NCBI GenBank assembly: GCA_028673005.1
Contig: CM054113.1
Coordinates: 70,165,850-70,229,849, forward strand
Origin: Tanypteryx hageni
Lineage: Eukaryota > Arthropoda > Insecta > Odonata > Petaluridae
Direction: 5' to 3'
DNA: 64,000 nucleotides
The position numbers and the translations under genes are program-made. The notes beneath the pieces are model-generated. The model worked only from the letters and a program-made list of their open reading frames with translations. It was not told the DNA's origin and did not search any database. Below, piece by piece: positions 10,601 to 18,729 of the stretch (the first letter of the stretch is position 1; the number at the start of each line of letters is the position of its first letter).

Positions 10601-13600
10601 TGCCATAATTCTTTTTTTTTGTATCGCTATATTGGTTGTTTATTTCGAGACATATACTTTTAGCAAATTTTTCATATTCTATTAATTTTTCTACTGTATT
10701 TGATAGAATATTTTGAATCATTATTTTTAATGAAGATAGTATTGCAAAACCTTGATTTAAATCTAAGCCAGGTTTCTGCAAAGCTTTGCTAACACTACTA
10801 AATCTCTCTAATATTTCCTTCTAAAATACTATTAAATCGTGGTTTCCAAATTAAAGTTGACTGATTTGGTATGGAATAAGACGGAATTATTTGGAAAGTA
10901 ATTTAATAATTGTGGTTTAACATACTAAGAAAAAATTAGAGCATTTAATGAACAGTACCAAAATATTGAGAACTTTTTTATTTCAAATTAGAATTGTATA
11001 TATTGTACACAAGTTGCAAAAACAAAAAAGTGACTTTTGGGGGCCCTTAGACAACTGGGGCCTTGGGCTCCAGTCCAATTAGCCCATATCTGGCCCTGAC
11101 TATATAGACCAGGGGTAGCCAAACTTACTTGCCCTCGGAGCCACATACGATCATTTTTAAAAGTTGAAGAGCTGCATGATACACATTCTATACTCATAAA
11201 TTTATGAATAGTAAAAGAAAACCTGTATCTGAAGCAATTCAGGTATAATGCATGTCCCTTAGGCATCCCCAAAAAGTCTCAAGCAACATTACGTCATTTT
11301 GTTCTACAGTGAAAAACATTCATACACCTCTGAGTGAAAATTTAAAAGAGCCGCATACAAAGTTAAAAGAAATGCATGTGGCTTGCAACCCATGGTTTGG
11401 CCACCCCTGATATAGACCCTTACACCCCCTCTCCTAACACCAGTTGATGCTGTATCATGGTGAAACGTCATGAGAACAATATATTGTGGAAAAGTATGAT
11501 TTTTGTTTTATTAAGAATAAATGAAATGTTGGCCATGAAATCTTTAATTTGCTTATTCAACACCATTTTATGATTCTTGTTACTCTTAATTACTGATAAA
11601 AATCTCATGAGTAAAGAAAATTTCAAAATGGGTTGTTTGTAATTTATATCTTGATGTTATTTTGCCTCTTTTGTTTATTGTTAACTTGTTATATTTCTTG
11701 TTGATTTTGTCATGTTTTTTATCACTTGTTTGTTAATTCCTTGTTAAACCAAGTCTACTGTAATTGGCCCTGTGCTGTAGGTAGATTCTTTTGAAATAAT
11801 AATAATAAATTTATTAATCCAATGACCAATTTTTACATTGATACAGGACTTGTCAAATATGTAGTACACACAGTCATGTATATAGTATATAATTCAAGTA
11901 TTCATTAACAGAGTAAAACAGCTTACTCTGCAAAAAATTCCTTAATTTTTTACAAAATGTGAAGATTCCACACAGCTTTTAAGTCACTATTTAATTTGTT
12001 GTATATAGTATATAATTCAAGTATTCATTAACAGAGTAAAACAGCTTACTCTGCAAAAAATTCCTTAATTTTTTACAAAATGTGAAGATTCCACACAGCT
12101 TTTAAGTCACTATTTAATTTGTTGTACAAGAGAAGCCCCATTGACTTTGGGCCCAAGACAGCTGCTCTTGTATGTACAAAGGGTCTGTGAAGGTCATTAA
12201 GTTGCCTTGTGCTATGATGATGGACATTAGAATTTTTTTCATAAAAGGATAAATTTGTCTTGGGGTCTTGGAATATGTGACATTTTGTGACAAGGGGGGG
12301 GAGTATATGTAAAACAATGTGATGTCACAAATAAGTAAAGATTTTTGCCAAGATCTTGTGCTTTATTTCCTTAATTTTCTTGAAGTGACATTCACTAACT
12401 TTTATTTATTCTCCGTTTGACTCATCTTTCCTGCCACTGGCCCTCTGGTGGAAACTTGTAAATAACAGTTGAAAAACATAATGCAAAACTAAACCTTACA
12501 GAAAAACTCCAATAACTATTATATTAAGCTGTATACTTAATTATCAGCTTAAGTTGTTATTGTGTTGGTGTTCTAGTCCTCCTCTATGTTCTAGTCTCCT
12601 TGACTGTTATTGAGCTGGCGGCACGCCCCGACATTGACTACTCTGACCGACCTCCTACTCAGGCATCATCCCACCTATATACCACCCCAAATGCGGTGAG
12701 CCAATCGCTGGCCGAGATGGCATAGGGAGGTAGGATGGTCCGGGAAGGACGATCGGCCAAATTGGTCGCTGTCGGAACGTACCGCCAGGTCACCTTACGT
12801 GACGAATCCTTTATTAGTAGCATAAGCAAAGCAATATACATATCACATGAAAATAGTTATCCAGAGCCTTTCTGGACTGCGGCTAATACAGCCATATTGT
12901 CAGTATATACATTAATGTTTGAATACATGGAAGCATTTTTACACAGGGACACAGCGGCCATTAATGCCGCTAGACCCTCGGCCCAATATATTGGCATTTC
13001 ATCGTTTAAGGGTAAAATTTGACACAATTGCAACGGCCGGCACACCCATGCCACTTGCCATGGCGTCGCGTCACAATGGCAATCAAACACTGCAGACCAG
13101 TTTGCAAACAACCGAATCTTCTTGAATACGTCTTTCATTTTTAGCAATTGAAGTCTGTTAACTCTAGTTATATACAAAAAAATCTTCCTTTCTTAAGGGA
13201 CTGTGTGACAACTTTGTGACATGGGAGAGGGGGGGGGGGGTGAAGGTCTATGTGACACTTTGTGACAGAGGGGGGAGGGGGGGGGGGTCAAAAATCCCAA
13301 AAATGCTGTGACATCATTTAAGGATGGCCCCTTAGCAAGAGCCAACATTACAAATATATATACATGGCACTGGCAAAAGATTAAACTTTTTAAACGGAGT
13401 GACATGGAGCATCATATCGTGCATTTGCAATAAGATGAATAGCTCTTTTGAATTTTAAAAATAACCTCAGCATATGAGGAAGAGCCCCAAAAAAGAATAC
13501 TGAATAGAAGATGTAAAATTCACAATAGTATAATGCAATCGAAATATCTAAAGGCACTATATGTCTAATACTCCTAATAAAATAACAGGTAGAACTGAGC

Positions 13601-16367
13601 TTGTTACTCAGATAGCTAGTGTCTACATCCCAAGAAATATGAGTGTTGATTGAAATACCCAAGAATTTTGTGCTTTGGACTTGTGGGATTAATGTGTCAC
13701 CTAGGTATGTCAATGGATAGGTTATTACAAGATTTGTTTTTGTTTGCAAAGTACATTAGTTCGGATTTTTCCACATTCAACTTCAAGAAATTATTTTGAC
13801 ATCAATTATTTAAAAGCTGAGCTGCTAGCTTGCCATTACTTTCCAAACTATCAATGCAGGAAGATGTAAGAATGACATTGGTGTCGTCAGCATCAAGTAT
13901 TGGCATAGCACCTAATACTGTCTGAATGTTGTCAGGGAGGTCATTAATATATAAGAAAAATAGTACAAGGCCTAGGACAGAGCCTTGGAGAACAAGTGTC
14001 GCAACTTTACCAGGAGAAACATATTTAATGCTATTATTCATTATTACAACATGCTGCAGTCTTTCATGCAAATAGGATTTAATCCAATCATATGATGTAC
14101 CCCAAATTCCAAACCTAGAAAGCTTTTGCAGAAGTAACTGGTGATAAATAAATAAAATAATGTTGAATCTACTCACCCTATAGGCAGGACAATCCTAAGG
14201 TGTTTTGTTAGCCCAAGAAAGGATCCATTCTAGCACCCCTATTTACTACAGAAAATTTTTACAAATACGTTGACCATTGAAGCAATAATGATAAAATTCT
14301 AGAAATCCCACTGAGATATCAATTCATTTAGTGATATAATGTATAGATTTACCATCGAGTCACAGGAAAATTTTGGTGTCCTGCTTATGGGCTAAATTTG
14401 CCAATCCTGCCTATAAATCCTCAATGAGAAAATCTGAAATTTAACGTAGAGAATTCATGTTCTGGATATTCTAAAATATTTTGTCTTGGCTCTAAGATTT
14501 TGTTTGTGTGATTTCCATTACTAAAATATCACAGAATCTCCAATTAACTTCAAATGTCTTGGATACATTGCCATTGCAAGGTTATAAATAACTATATGAA
14601 AACGATTACGAAAAAATGAGTACAGGCAAGACAAAATAGACTTCATCCAAATTTAAAAGTAATGTATGTTTTTTTCCAGAGCCCTGGATGATATGATGCT
14701 TGAGGCATATCTTATGTTGGTGTCATTAATAACTCTTATACGCAACTTATCTTATGAAGACTCAAATGGATGGATTGATGGACAGGCAGTCACAGCACTG
14801 GTAGAATATTTTACTCCATCTTTGATAAGTCGGCCATACCGTCCTGGGTATTTGACCAAGGTGAGAACATTATGTAGATATTCAAAATTGTATTGTTTTT
14901 GCTGTTCTCCAATAAATAGTCTCTTTTAAAGTTTTACAAGTAACATACCTAATACCCACTGATCAATGGTCTTTCTTAGATTGTTTTTAAATTATTATTA
15001 TTGTTTAATTTAAAATTGCTTAAATTTATTCAGCTGCATTTGCTATGGAAGCACCATTAAAAATATATCTGGCAATTTACTCAATGAGATTGATATCATC
15101 AAAAAATTAATAGAATTTGGGAATTTTGGGTATATAAAAATTATTAGGTGGTGCATATTCAGAAAAATCGATATCTTTCAAAAAATAAAAATACCTAAAT
15201 AAAAAATAATGTGATAGTTTGGATAGCCACCAAATATGTGCTAAGCTAACAAATGTAAGAAATGGCTGATTGAGATTTCATACTTTCTATGAACCAAATT
15301 TGCCCATTACACCTCACAACTTTGCCCAATGATGCTCACATATGTTAGCAATATTAATTGAAACATTTATATGAGTCTAATTAGTTGTTACTTTTCTTAT
15401 CAAATGAATATCCCATCCAAAAGGATGATAAAGGAATGCTAGCAGCATTACAGTATCTTTGCTTCAACCTACCTGAAGTAAGAGCACTATGTAAAACATC
15501 TGTTGCTGAACCAAGAGTAAGGTTTTCCATTGATTCACCTACATATTCTTCAATCCTTCGGTCAAGCAAAAAATTTGGCACTCCTCCGGCTTTGAAAAAA
15601 GTAACGATTGATGATTTGAAGCAGATCTTCACAACAGCAGTCAGCCCAGGTCTTCAAAATCATCAGCCACAAGCAGAACACAAGGTAACTCCACAGTTTT
15701 TATTGTCGTTAATGGAAAAGTTGCTTATGCTAATTAGTGTTCTATTTCTTTGTCATTAAAAAAATTGTTTTCTTGAGATCAAGTCTATATATCTCTTATG
15801 CTCACACAAAACACTCATTAATTATTATTTAAATATTAACATTGTTTCATTTATATGATAAATCATTTTATAAAAATTATTTATTACTACTTTTAGCACA
15901 AAGAGAATATTTCATCCAAAGAATCTCCAATGGAGAGGGATAATGAGATAAAAGAACCAATCACTCCGCACCAGGTAACTGGCGACTTTGCTTCTCCGAC
16001 TTTAGATTCAAGCAAAAACTTACAACATGATTCTCCTCCAAATTCCAGCAAAGCATCAGATTATGTTGATAAGAAAAAAGAACCACTGTGTATAGGCAAA
16101 GCAGTTATAACTCCTCAAGTTTTATTTTTACCTGATGCTCATAAAGAGAAAGAGCTTCAAAATGACACCATTTCATTAGATGACATGAGCGAATCTGAGG
16201 AAAAAATATGCAATGGTACTTCAACTACCAACAAGAAGTGTCAAGCTGTGAAATTAGCTTACAAACTTAGAGGGCAATGGTTAGCTTGGAGATTAGCTGG
16301 ACTATTTATAGATGGCGCTACATCTCCAATTTCTGGCATAGGTTATTCTAAATTGTCACATGACTGA
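4640..16367 (+). CDS. Unrecognised eight-exon protein gene (about 511 aa)
   Basis: I do not recognise this protein. Coding exons: 4640-4674, 4747-4810, 4946-5257, 5545-5599, 5779-5896, 14680-14860, 15385-15684 and 15897-16367. The phases are mutually consistent (2,0,0,1,2,0,0). The N-terminal half looks like a globular, largely helical domain, with a hydrophobic patch VPPAAPLWLIRHFLG at about residues 107-121. Exon F carries LDDMMLEAYLMLVSLITLI. The last exon is polar and low-complexity until a conserved-looking end, KLAYKLRGQWLAWRLAGLF. I see no signal peptide and no convincing membrane span. In this model codon 155 is TGA (5596-5598). An alternative splice (exon 4 ending 5589, exon 5 starting 5790) would avoid it using weaker sites. 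Intron 5 is 8.8 kb and full of transposons. The gene converges with CABIN1. Confidence 0.8.
4747..4810 (+). CDS. Plus-strand gene, coding exon 2
   Basis: Acceptor ATTTCAG|, encoding LSFGESLEKVCTEGRLHPGLK, with donor TTGAAG|GTAGAA. Ends in phase 0. Confidence 0.8.
4946..5257 (+). CDS. Plus-strand gene, coding exon 3
   Basis: 104 codons in phase 0, opening ELFTKAYFSAHQSECLFFDE and including the hydrophobic VPPAAPLWLIRHFLG patch. Acceptor TTTTAG|, donor ATCCAG|GTAATC. Confidence 0.88.
5545..5599 (+). CDS. Plus-strand gene, coding exon 4 with in-frame TGA
   Basis: Acceptor ATCAG| then VEECIEGSYKSFDSIVQ, then TGA at 5596-5598, before the donor GAA|GTATGT. The exon's phase 1 end fits exon 5 exactly, which argues that the exon is real despite the stop. 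A cryptic donor ATT|GTGCAA at 5590 would skip the stop. Confidence 0.6.
5779..5896 (+). CDS. Plus-strand gene, coding exon 5
   Basis: Acceptor TTTCATAG|, encoding TIEKCRRKWLRLSTDCQIAM and then HKLAYSQKLHGPLQKRLAL, with strong donor GCTCT|GTGAGT. Ends in phase 2. Confidence 0.85.
6144..6387. mobile_element. 244-bp retroposed insertion with 15-bp target duplication
   Basis: The 15-mer ATGGGCATAAACAAG occurs at 6129-6143 and again at 6388-6402, flanking a segment with C-rich ATCCCCC blocks at both ends. A duplication this long points to target-primed reverse transcription (a SINE or a short LINE fragment). The family is unknown. Confidence 0.6.
7311..7470 (+). repeat. Purine-rich (GGGA/GAGA) tract
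   Basis: About 160 bp of nearly pure purine with GAGAGGGAGG blocks and a spacer AGAGCTATGGATTGTGACAG. The reverse complement of the same spacer and tract occurs at 27345-27600, so it is part of a dispersed element (see family B) and not a lone microsatellite. Confidence 0.7.
7538..9846 (+). pseudogene. LINE ORF2 (partial EN + RT), one frameshift
   Basis: Open from 7538 to 9574 in one frame, then 9484-9846 in the next frame. The overlap around IFKIKKK/LMAFEGY shows a one-base slip in a nine-A run. Catalytic YADD is intact. The C-terminus (APCRPIF, LGPRNMGVKLFNHLP) resembles the other LINE copy at 12.1-12.3 kb. Confidence 0.85.
7538..10100 (+). mobile_element. 5'-truncated Jockey/CR1-type LINE
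   Basis: It begins inside the apurinic endonuclease domain (SLLDVIVSNF, then ISDHFLVLSTF) and continues into a reverse transcriptase with [38 protein letters not shown] and the catalytic YADD. The frame breaks once, in a run of nine A at about 9465-9475, after which the C-terminal segment continues from 9484 to a stop at 9846. The endonuclease start and all of ORF1 are missing, which is the usual 5' truncation. The element is nested in the hAT at 6883-11098. Confidence 0.88.
10140..10870 (-). pseudogene. hAT transposase remnant
   Basis: The minus strand at 10575-10781 reads QKPGLDLNQGFAILSSL and then KSICLEINNQYSDTKKK. This pattern is typical of the ZMYM/DUF4371 group of hAT transposases. 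It is flanked by further broken coding-like sequence and lies inside the hAT termini at 6883-11098, so it is that element's decayed gene. Confidence 0.55.
11110..11409. mobile_element. 300-bp hAT MITE with 8-bp TSD
   Basis: Terminal inverted repeats CAGGGGTRGCCAAAC at both ends, flanked by ATATAGAC at 11102-11109 and 11410-11417. Its left target copy overlaps the right target copy of the neighbouring larger hAT, so it inserted directly beside that element. Confidence 0.85.
11878..12123. repeat. Perfect-looking 123-bp tandem duplication in the LINE tail
   Basis: The segments 11878-12000 and 12001-12123 start GTATATAGTATATAATTCAAG and read the same to TTTAATTTGTT. It is a recent local duplication within the 3' part of the minus-strand LINE. 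Confidence 0.9.
12657..13190 (-). pseudogene. Retroelement RNase H fragment (degenerate)
   Basis: The minus strand carries four acidic positions in RNase H order: DATP (about 13060), WAEG (about 12985), YTDN (about 12915) and LADRPSR (about 12740). A stop and frame change near 12858 splits it, and no reverse transcriptase is adjacent. The DATP / TDN / A-D-x-P-S-R layout is closer to pararetrovirus- and DIRS-type polymerases than to LINE RNase H. It lies inside the minus-strand LINE copy as an insertion. It is a broken remnant. Confidence 0.55.
13190..13335. mobile_element. Short MITE with G-runs and GTGACA motifs
   Basis: Ends AAGGGACTGT and, reversed, AAGGGGCCATCC, flanked by CTTA-like bases. 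The interior has two poly-G runs next to TGTGACA(N)TTTGTGACA. It interrupts the LINE reading frame right after its LALAKG residues. A smaller piece of the same motif sits at 12275-12335. Confidence 0.5.
14680..14860 (+). CDS. Plus-strand gene, coding exon 6
   Basis: Acceptor TTTTTTCCAG|. Encodes ALDDMMLEAYLMLVSLITLI and on to SRPYRPGYLTK, with donor ACCAAG|GTGAGA. It joins exon 5 in phase across the 8.8-kb intron. Confidence 0.87.
14861..15384 (+). other. Intron 6 of plus-strand gene
   Basis: 524 bp of AT-rich sequence. No repeat or coding signal seen. Confidence 0.6.
15385..15684 (+). CDS. Plus-strand gene, coding exon 7
   Basis: One hundred codons in phase 0 from LLLFLSNEYPIQKDDKGML to NHQPQAEHK. 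Acceptor CTAATTAG|, donor CACAAG|GTAACT. Confidence 0.85.
15897..16367 (+). CDS. Plus-strand gene, last coding exon
   Basis: Acceptor ACTTTTAG|, then a polar Ser/Glu/Lys-rich stretch ending LAGLFIDGATSPISGIGY and a short tail before a TGA at 16365-16367. The 3' UTR follows directly. Confidence 0.87.
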   Translation, partial: HKENISSKESPMERDNEIKEPITPHQVTGDFASPTLDSSKNLQHDSPPNSSKASDYVDKKKEPLCIGKAVITPQVLFLPDAHKEKELQNDTISLDDMSESEEKICNGTSTTNKKCQAVKLAYKLRGQWLAWRLAGLFIDGATSPISGIGYSKLSHD

Positions 16368-16544
16368 ACATAATAGACAAAATATATGTAAACAAAAACA
16401 TAAAGCTCCAAACTGTAAAATTAGTTTGTACAGCCTGAATATAATGCCCAGCTAGGAGATAGGCTGGCCTGTTACTTTTCTTTATAAACACAGTGTGTCA
16501 AAGTAGTATGACCGCTGACAAAGGGCTGTAAAAAATAAGTTATG

Positions 16545-16550
16545 AATAAA
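16545..16550 (+). terminator. Polyadenylation signal AATAAA, plus-strand gene
   Basis: Canonical AATAAA 178 bp after the stop codon. No competing hexamer lies closer to the stop in a better context. Confidence 0.6.
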
Positions 16551-16787
16551 AATGCAATTTTACAAAAATTATGTATTTCATTAATTTGAATGTCTAAGTT
16601 TAGGAAAAGAGCAGTATATTTTATATTATAAATAAACAACTTCTACACAAACTACTCACATATCACATAATTCACATTTCATGAGTACAACAAAAAAAAT
16701 CTCATCATATAAACAGAAGTAATTGGCACATTAATTTCTCAACTTGCAAAAACATGATGATATATTAATATAAGCATATTAATCAAA

Positions 16788-16793
16788 TTTATT
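16788..16793 (-). terminator. CABIN1: Polyadenylation signal, CABIN1
   Basis: AATAAA on the minus strand, 95 bp past the CABIN1 stop. The two convergent transcripts would end about 240 bp apart. Confidence 0.5.
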
Positions 16794-16887
16794 TCTCTAA
16801 TGATGGTTTAAATAAAAATCACTTAATTATGCAATTCACAACCACTTGAAATTCAATATATAAATAAGGTTAAAATTACTCTAAACA

Positions 16888-18729
16888 TCATTCAATAGTG
16901 ATAACCTCCACACCTTTTCCAGGCTTAACTTCTTTAGGTGCCTTCTCTTCAAATGCTCTAGGAGCAGCATCAGCATTTGGAGTCAAAATATCTTTTTTCC
17001 CTATATTACAAGGCCTAGAAAAAGTGCTGCTTGTACTCTGCTTTGCCGTTATTGTAATAGATGAAGGTAAAGTAAGAGAAGGAAGAAGAGGCGATGTTGA
17101 CACTACAGGTGTACTCCTCGCAGGCACGTTGCTAACGGTGCTTGAAGTATTAACCCCAGCAGGAATTATCTCAAGCTGGGTGCTAGGAAGACGGGCAAGG
17201 GTAGCAGCTACGCCTGCCCCGAGAGAAGATGCATTTGGAACAGACATAGAAGCAGGGTTACCAACATTTGGATGATTGCCCACATTTGAATGGCTGCCTG
17301 CATTCGGATGACTGCCAACATTTGGATGGTTTCCACCATCCTTCCTAAACGCAACATTAGATTTCTTATAAGGATCCTTGGAAGTTTGAGACTGCTTGCG
17401 TGCCAGCTGACTTTGTTGAGGTGAAGGCTGCAAGGGAGGAGGAGGTGGTAGTGGAGGAGGAGGCTGCTGAAGATGAGGCCTTTCTCCTCGATTAGATGGA
17501 GAAATAGTGTTTCCCGAAGGTCCAGTTCTGTTGAGGGGTGGTGTTTGCCTATTCATTGGTGGCATCTGCCGGCTTAGTTGAGGCATTTGTCGGGTCAGAG
17601 GAGGAGGAGTTTGCTTGTTCAGATGTGGCAATGGCTGTTTACTCATAGGTGGCGTTTGTTGCTTATTAATGGGGGATGGAGTGGGCCTGTTCAGGGGAGG
17701 CCGATTCATGGGTGAAATCTGTCGATTCACGGGTGTGGGTCGATTCAGAGGTGGTGTCGGTCTGTTCATGGGGGGCATGGGTCTGTTGGTGGATGGGGAT
17801 GTCCTATTCAAAGGAGGTGTAGGTTTGTTCATTGCAGGTGATGGTCTGTTCATTGGTGGGGTCTGTCGATTCACTGGCATGCCCTGTCTATTCAAAGGCG
17901 AGGTTTGTCTGCTTGAAGGTGGCGTTTGTCTGTTTGCCAGAGGGGTCGGTCTGTTTGGAGGTGGCTTGTATCCTCCAGAGCTCATTTTCATTGACTGTGG
18001 AGGAGTTTGATAAGTATTTGATTGTGTTACATTTTGGCCTGCAGTCGTTATGGGTGTGATGGATATGTTTGGCCTATCCTTCATGGCTTTTTGTACGTTT
18101 GTTGTGGGAGTCGATGGATAAGGTGGAATTATGTTCATATTTTGTGAACTTGGATTGTTGACAGCTGAAGGAACAGAATTAGCTCTGCTTAATCCACGAC
18201 CCCTACTGCTACCTGATCCCCGATAACCACCTCGGGAAGAATGTGCCGGTGGAATTGGAGGAGGAGTAGATGATACGGCAGCAGCTGCAGCTGCCGCTAC
18301 TGATGCCATCTGCCTGATGAGGTGATCTCGAATACCTGAATACTGAGCTTGAAGATCGAGAAATGTGTCCATTGTGGGCAAATGAGCTTGCACTGCGGCG
18401 GTAAGCATGCTCGGATCAGAGAATAGGGACTGCATTGCAGGAGAGATAGCTGGCGGAAGGAAGGGTTGTTGAGGTGGGGGAAGAACGGTTTGAGGCATGC
18501 TGTTACTTCTCAACAATCCTGTATTCTTTGCCTTGGTTTGACCAGAGTGATAATAAGGATATCTACCACCCCTCGACCAATTACCAGAGCCAGCTCGCCC
18601 TCTCAGCCCGCCACTCTGTCTCACAGTCACGGTTGCTGCACCTGCTGCTGCTTTTCCATGACCACTGGAAGGTGGTTTCCGTGGTGGAGTGGGCGTTTGC
18701 CCTGTTGGATGCTGCTGATGAGCAGCCTG
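16888..18729 (-). CDS. CABIN1: CABIN1 last coding exon (low-complexity tail)
   Basis: About 612 residues, ending VEVITIE and a stop at 16890-16888. In order it has an RGG-like segment, a second Arg/Gly patch, about 25 imperfect repeats built on N-R-x-T-P-P (about 17520-17980), a polyproline block, and an HPNVG/HSNVG repeat (about 17265-17335). Probably disordered. The acceptor is a tandem AAGCAG, so the first Gln is optional. Assignment to CABIN1 rests on phase and continuity, not on conserved residues. Confidence 0.85.
   Translation of the reverse strand, partial: QAAHQQHPTGQTPTPPRKPPSSGHGKAAAGAATVTVRQSGGLRGRAGSGNWSRGGRYPYYHSGQTKAKNTGLLRSNSMPQTVLPPPQQPFLPPAISPAMQSLFSDPSMLTAAVQAHLPTMDTFLDLQAQYSGIRDHLIRQMASVAAAAAAAVSSTPPPIPPAHSSRGGYRGSGSSRGRGLSRANSVPSAVNNPSSQNMNIIPPYPSTPTTNVQKAMKDRPNISITPITTAGQNVTQSNTYQTPPQSMKMSSGGYKPPPNRPTPLANRQTPPSSRQTSPLNRQGMPVNRQTPPMNRPSPAMNKPTPPLNRTSPSTNRPMPPMNRPTPPLNRPTPVNRQISPMNRPPLNRPTPSPINKQQTPPMSKQPLPHLNKQTPPPLTRQMPQLSRQMPPMNRQTPPLNRTGPSGNTISPSNRGERPHLQQPPPPLPPPPPLQPSPQQSQLARKQSQTSKDPYKKSNVAFRKDGGNHPNVGSHPNAGSHSNVGNHPNVGNPASMSVPNASSLGAGVAATLARLPSTQLEIIPAGVNTSSTVSNVPARSTPVVSTSPLLPSLTLPSSITITAKQSTSSTFSRPCNIGKKDILTPNADAAPRAFEEKAPKEVKPGKGVEVITIE

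Larger units (their letters stand above)
6883..11098 (-). mobile_element. Composite hAT element with 8-bp TSD
   Basis: Inverted ends CAGAGGCAGATGGTGGATTA (left) and, reversed, CAGGGCCAGATATGGGCTAA (right). They are flanked by the 8-bp duplication ACTATATA at 6875-6882 and 11099-11106. Inside are hAT transposase remnants on the minus strand and a later LINE insertion. The 8-bp duplication and the CAGRG-type ends are hAT features. Confidence 0.75.
11795..14176 (-). mobile_element. Second Jockey/CR1-type LINE, broken by nested inserts
   Basis: RT coding on the minus strand is in two frames at 14176-13802 and 13749-13390. It includes LVLQGSVLGLVLFFLYINDLP-type sequence with DADD where YADD is expected. 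The C-terminal part resumes at about 12330-11900 (STRQLNDLH, VLGPKSMG) and ends with AATAAATTTATTATTATTATT-like sequence at about 11800. The middle is displaced by an RNase H fragment and a G-rich MITE. It is 5'-truncated and inactive. Confidence 0.75.
5897..14679 (+). other. Intron 5 of plus-strand gene, transposon-packed
   Basis: 8.8 kb. In order it holds a 244-bp insertion with 15-bp flanking duplications, a 4.2-kb hAT containing a LINE, a 300-bp hAT MITE, and a second LINE in minus orientation broken by an RNase H fragment and a G-rich MITE. About 500 bp of AT-rich sequence without recognised features precedes exon 6. Confidence 0.8.

Noticed and set aside
16898..18059. Several plus-strand open frames over the last CABIN1 exon
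   Set aside because: Mirror translations of the proline/asparagine repeat; the minus frame is the one that joins exon 19 in phase.
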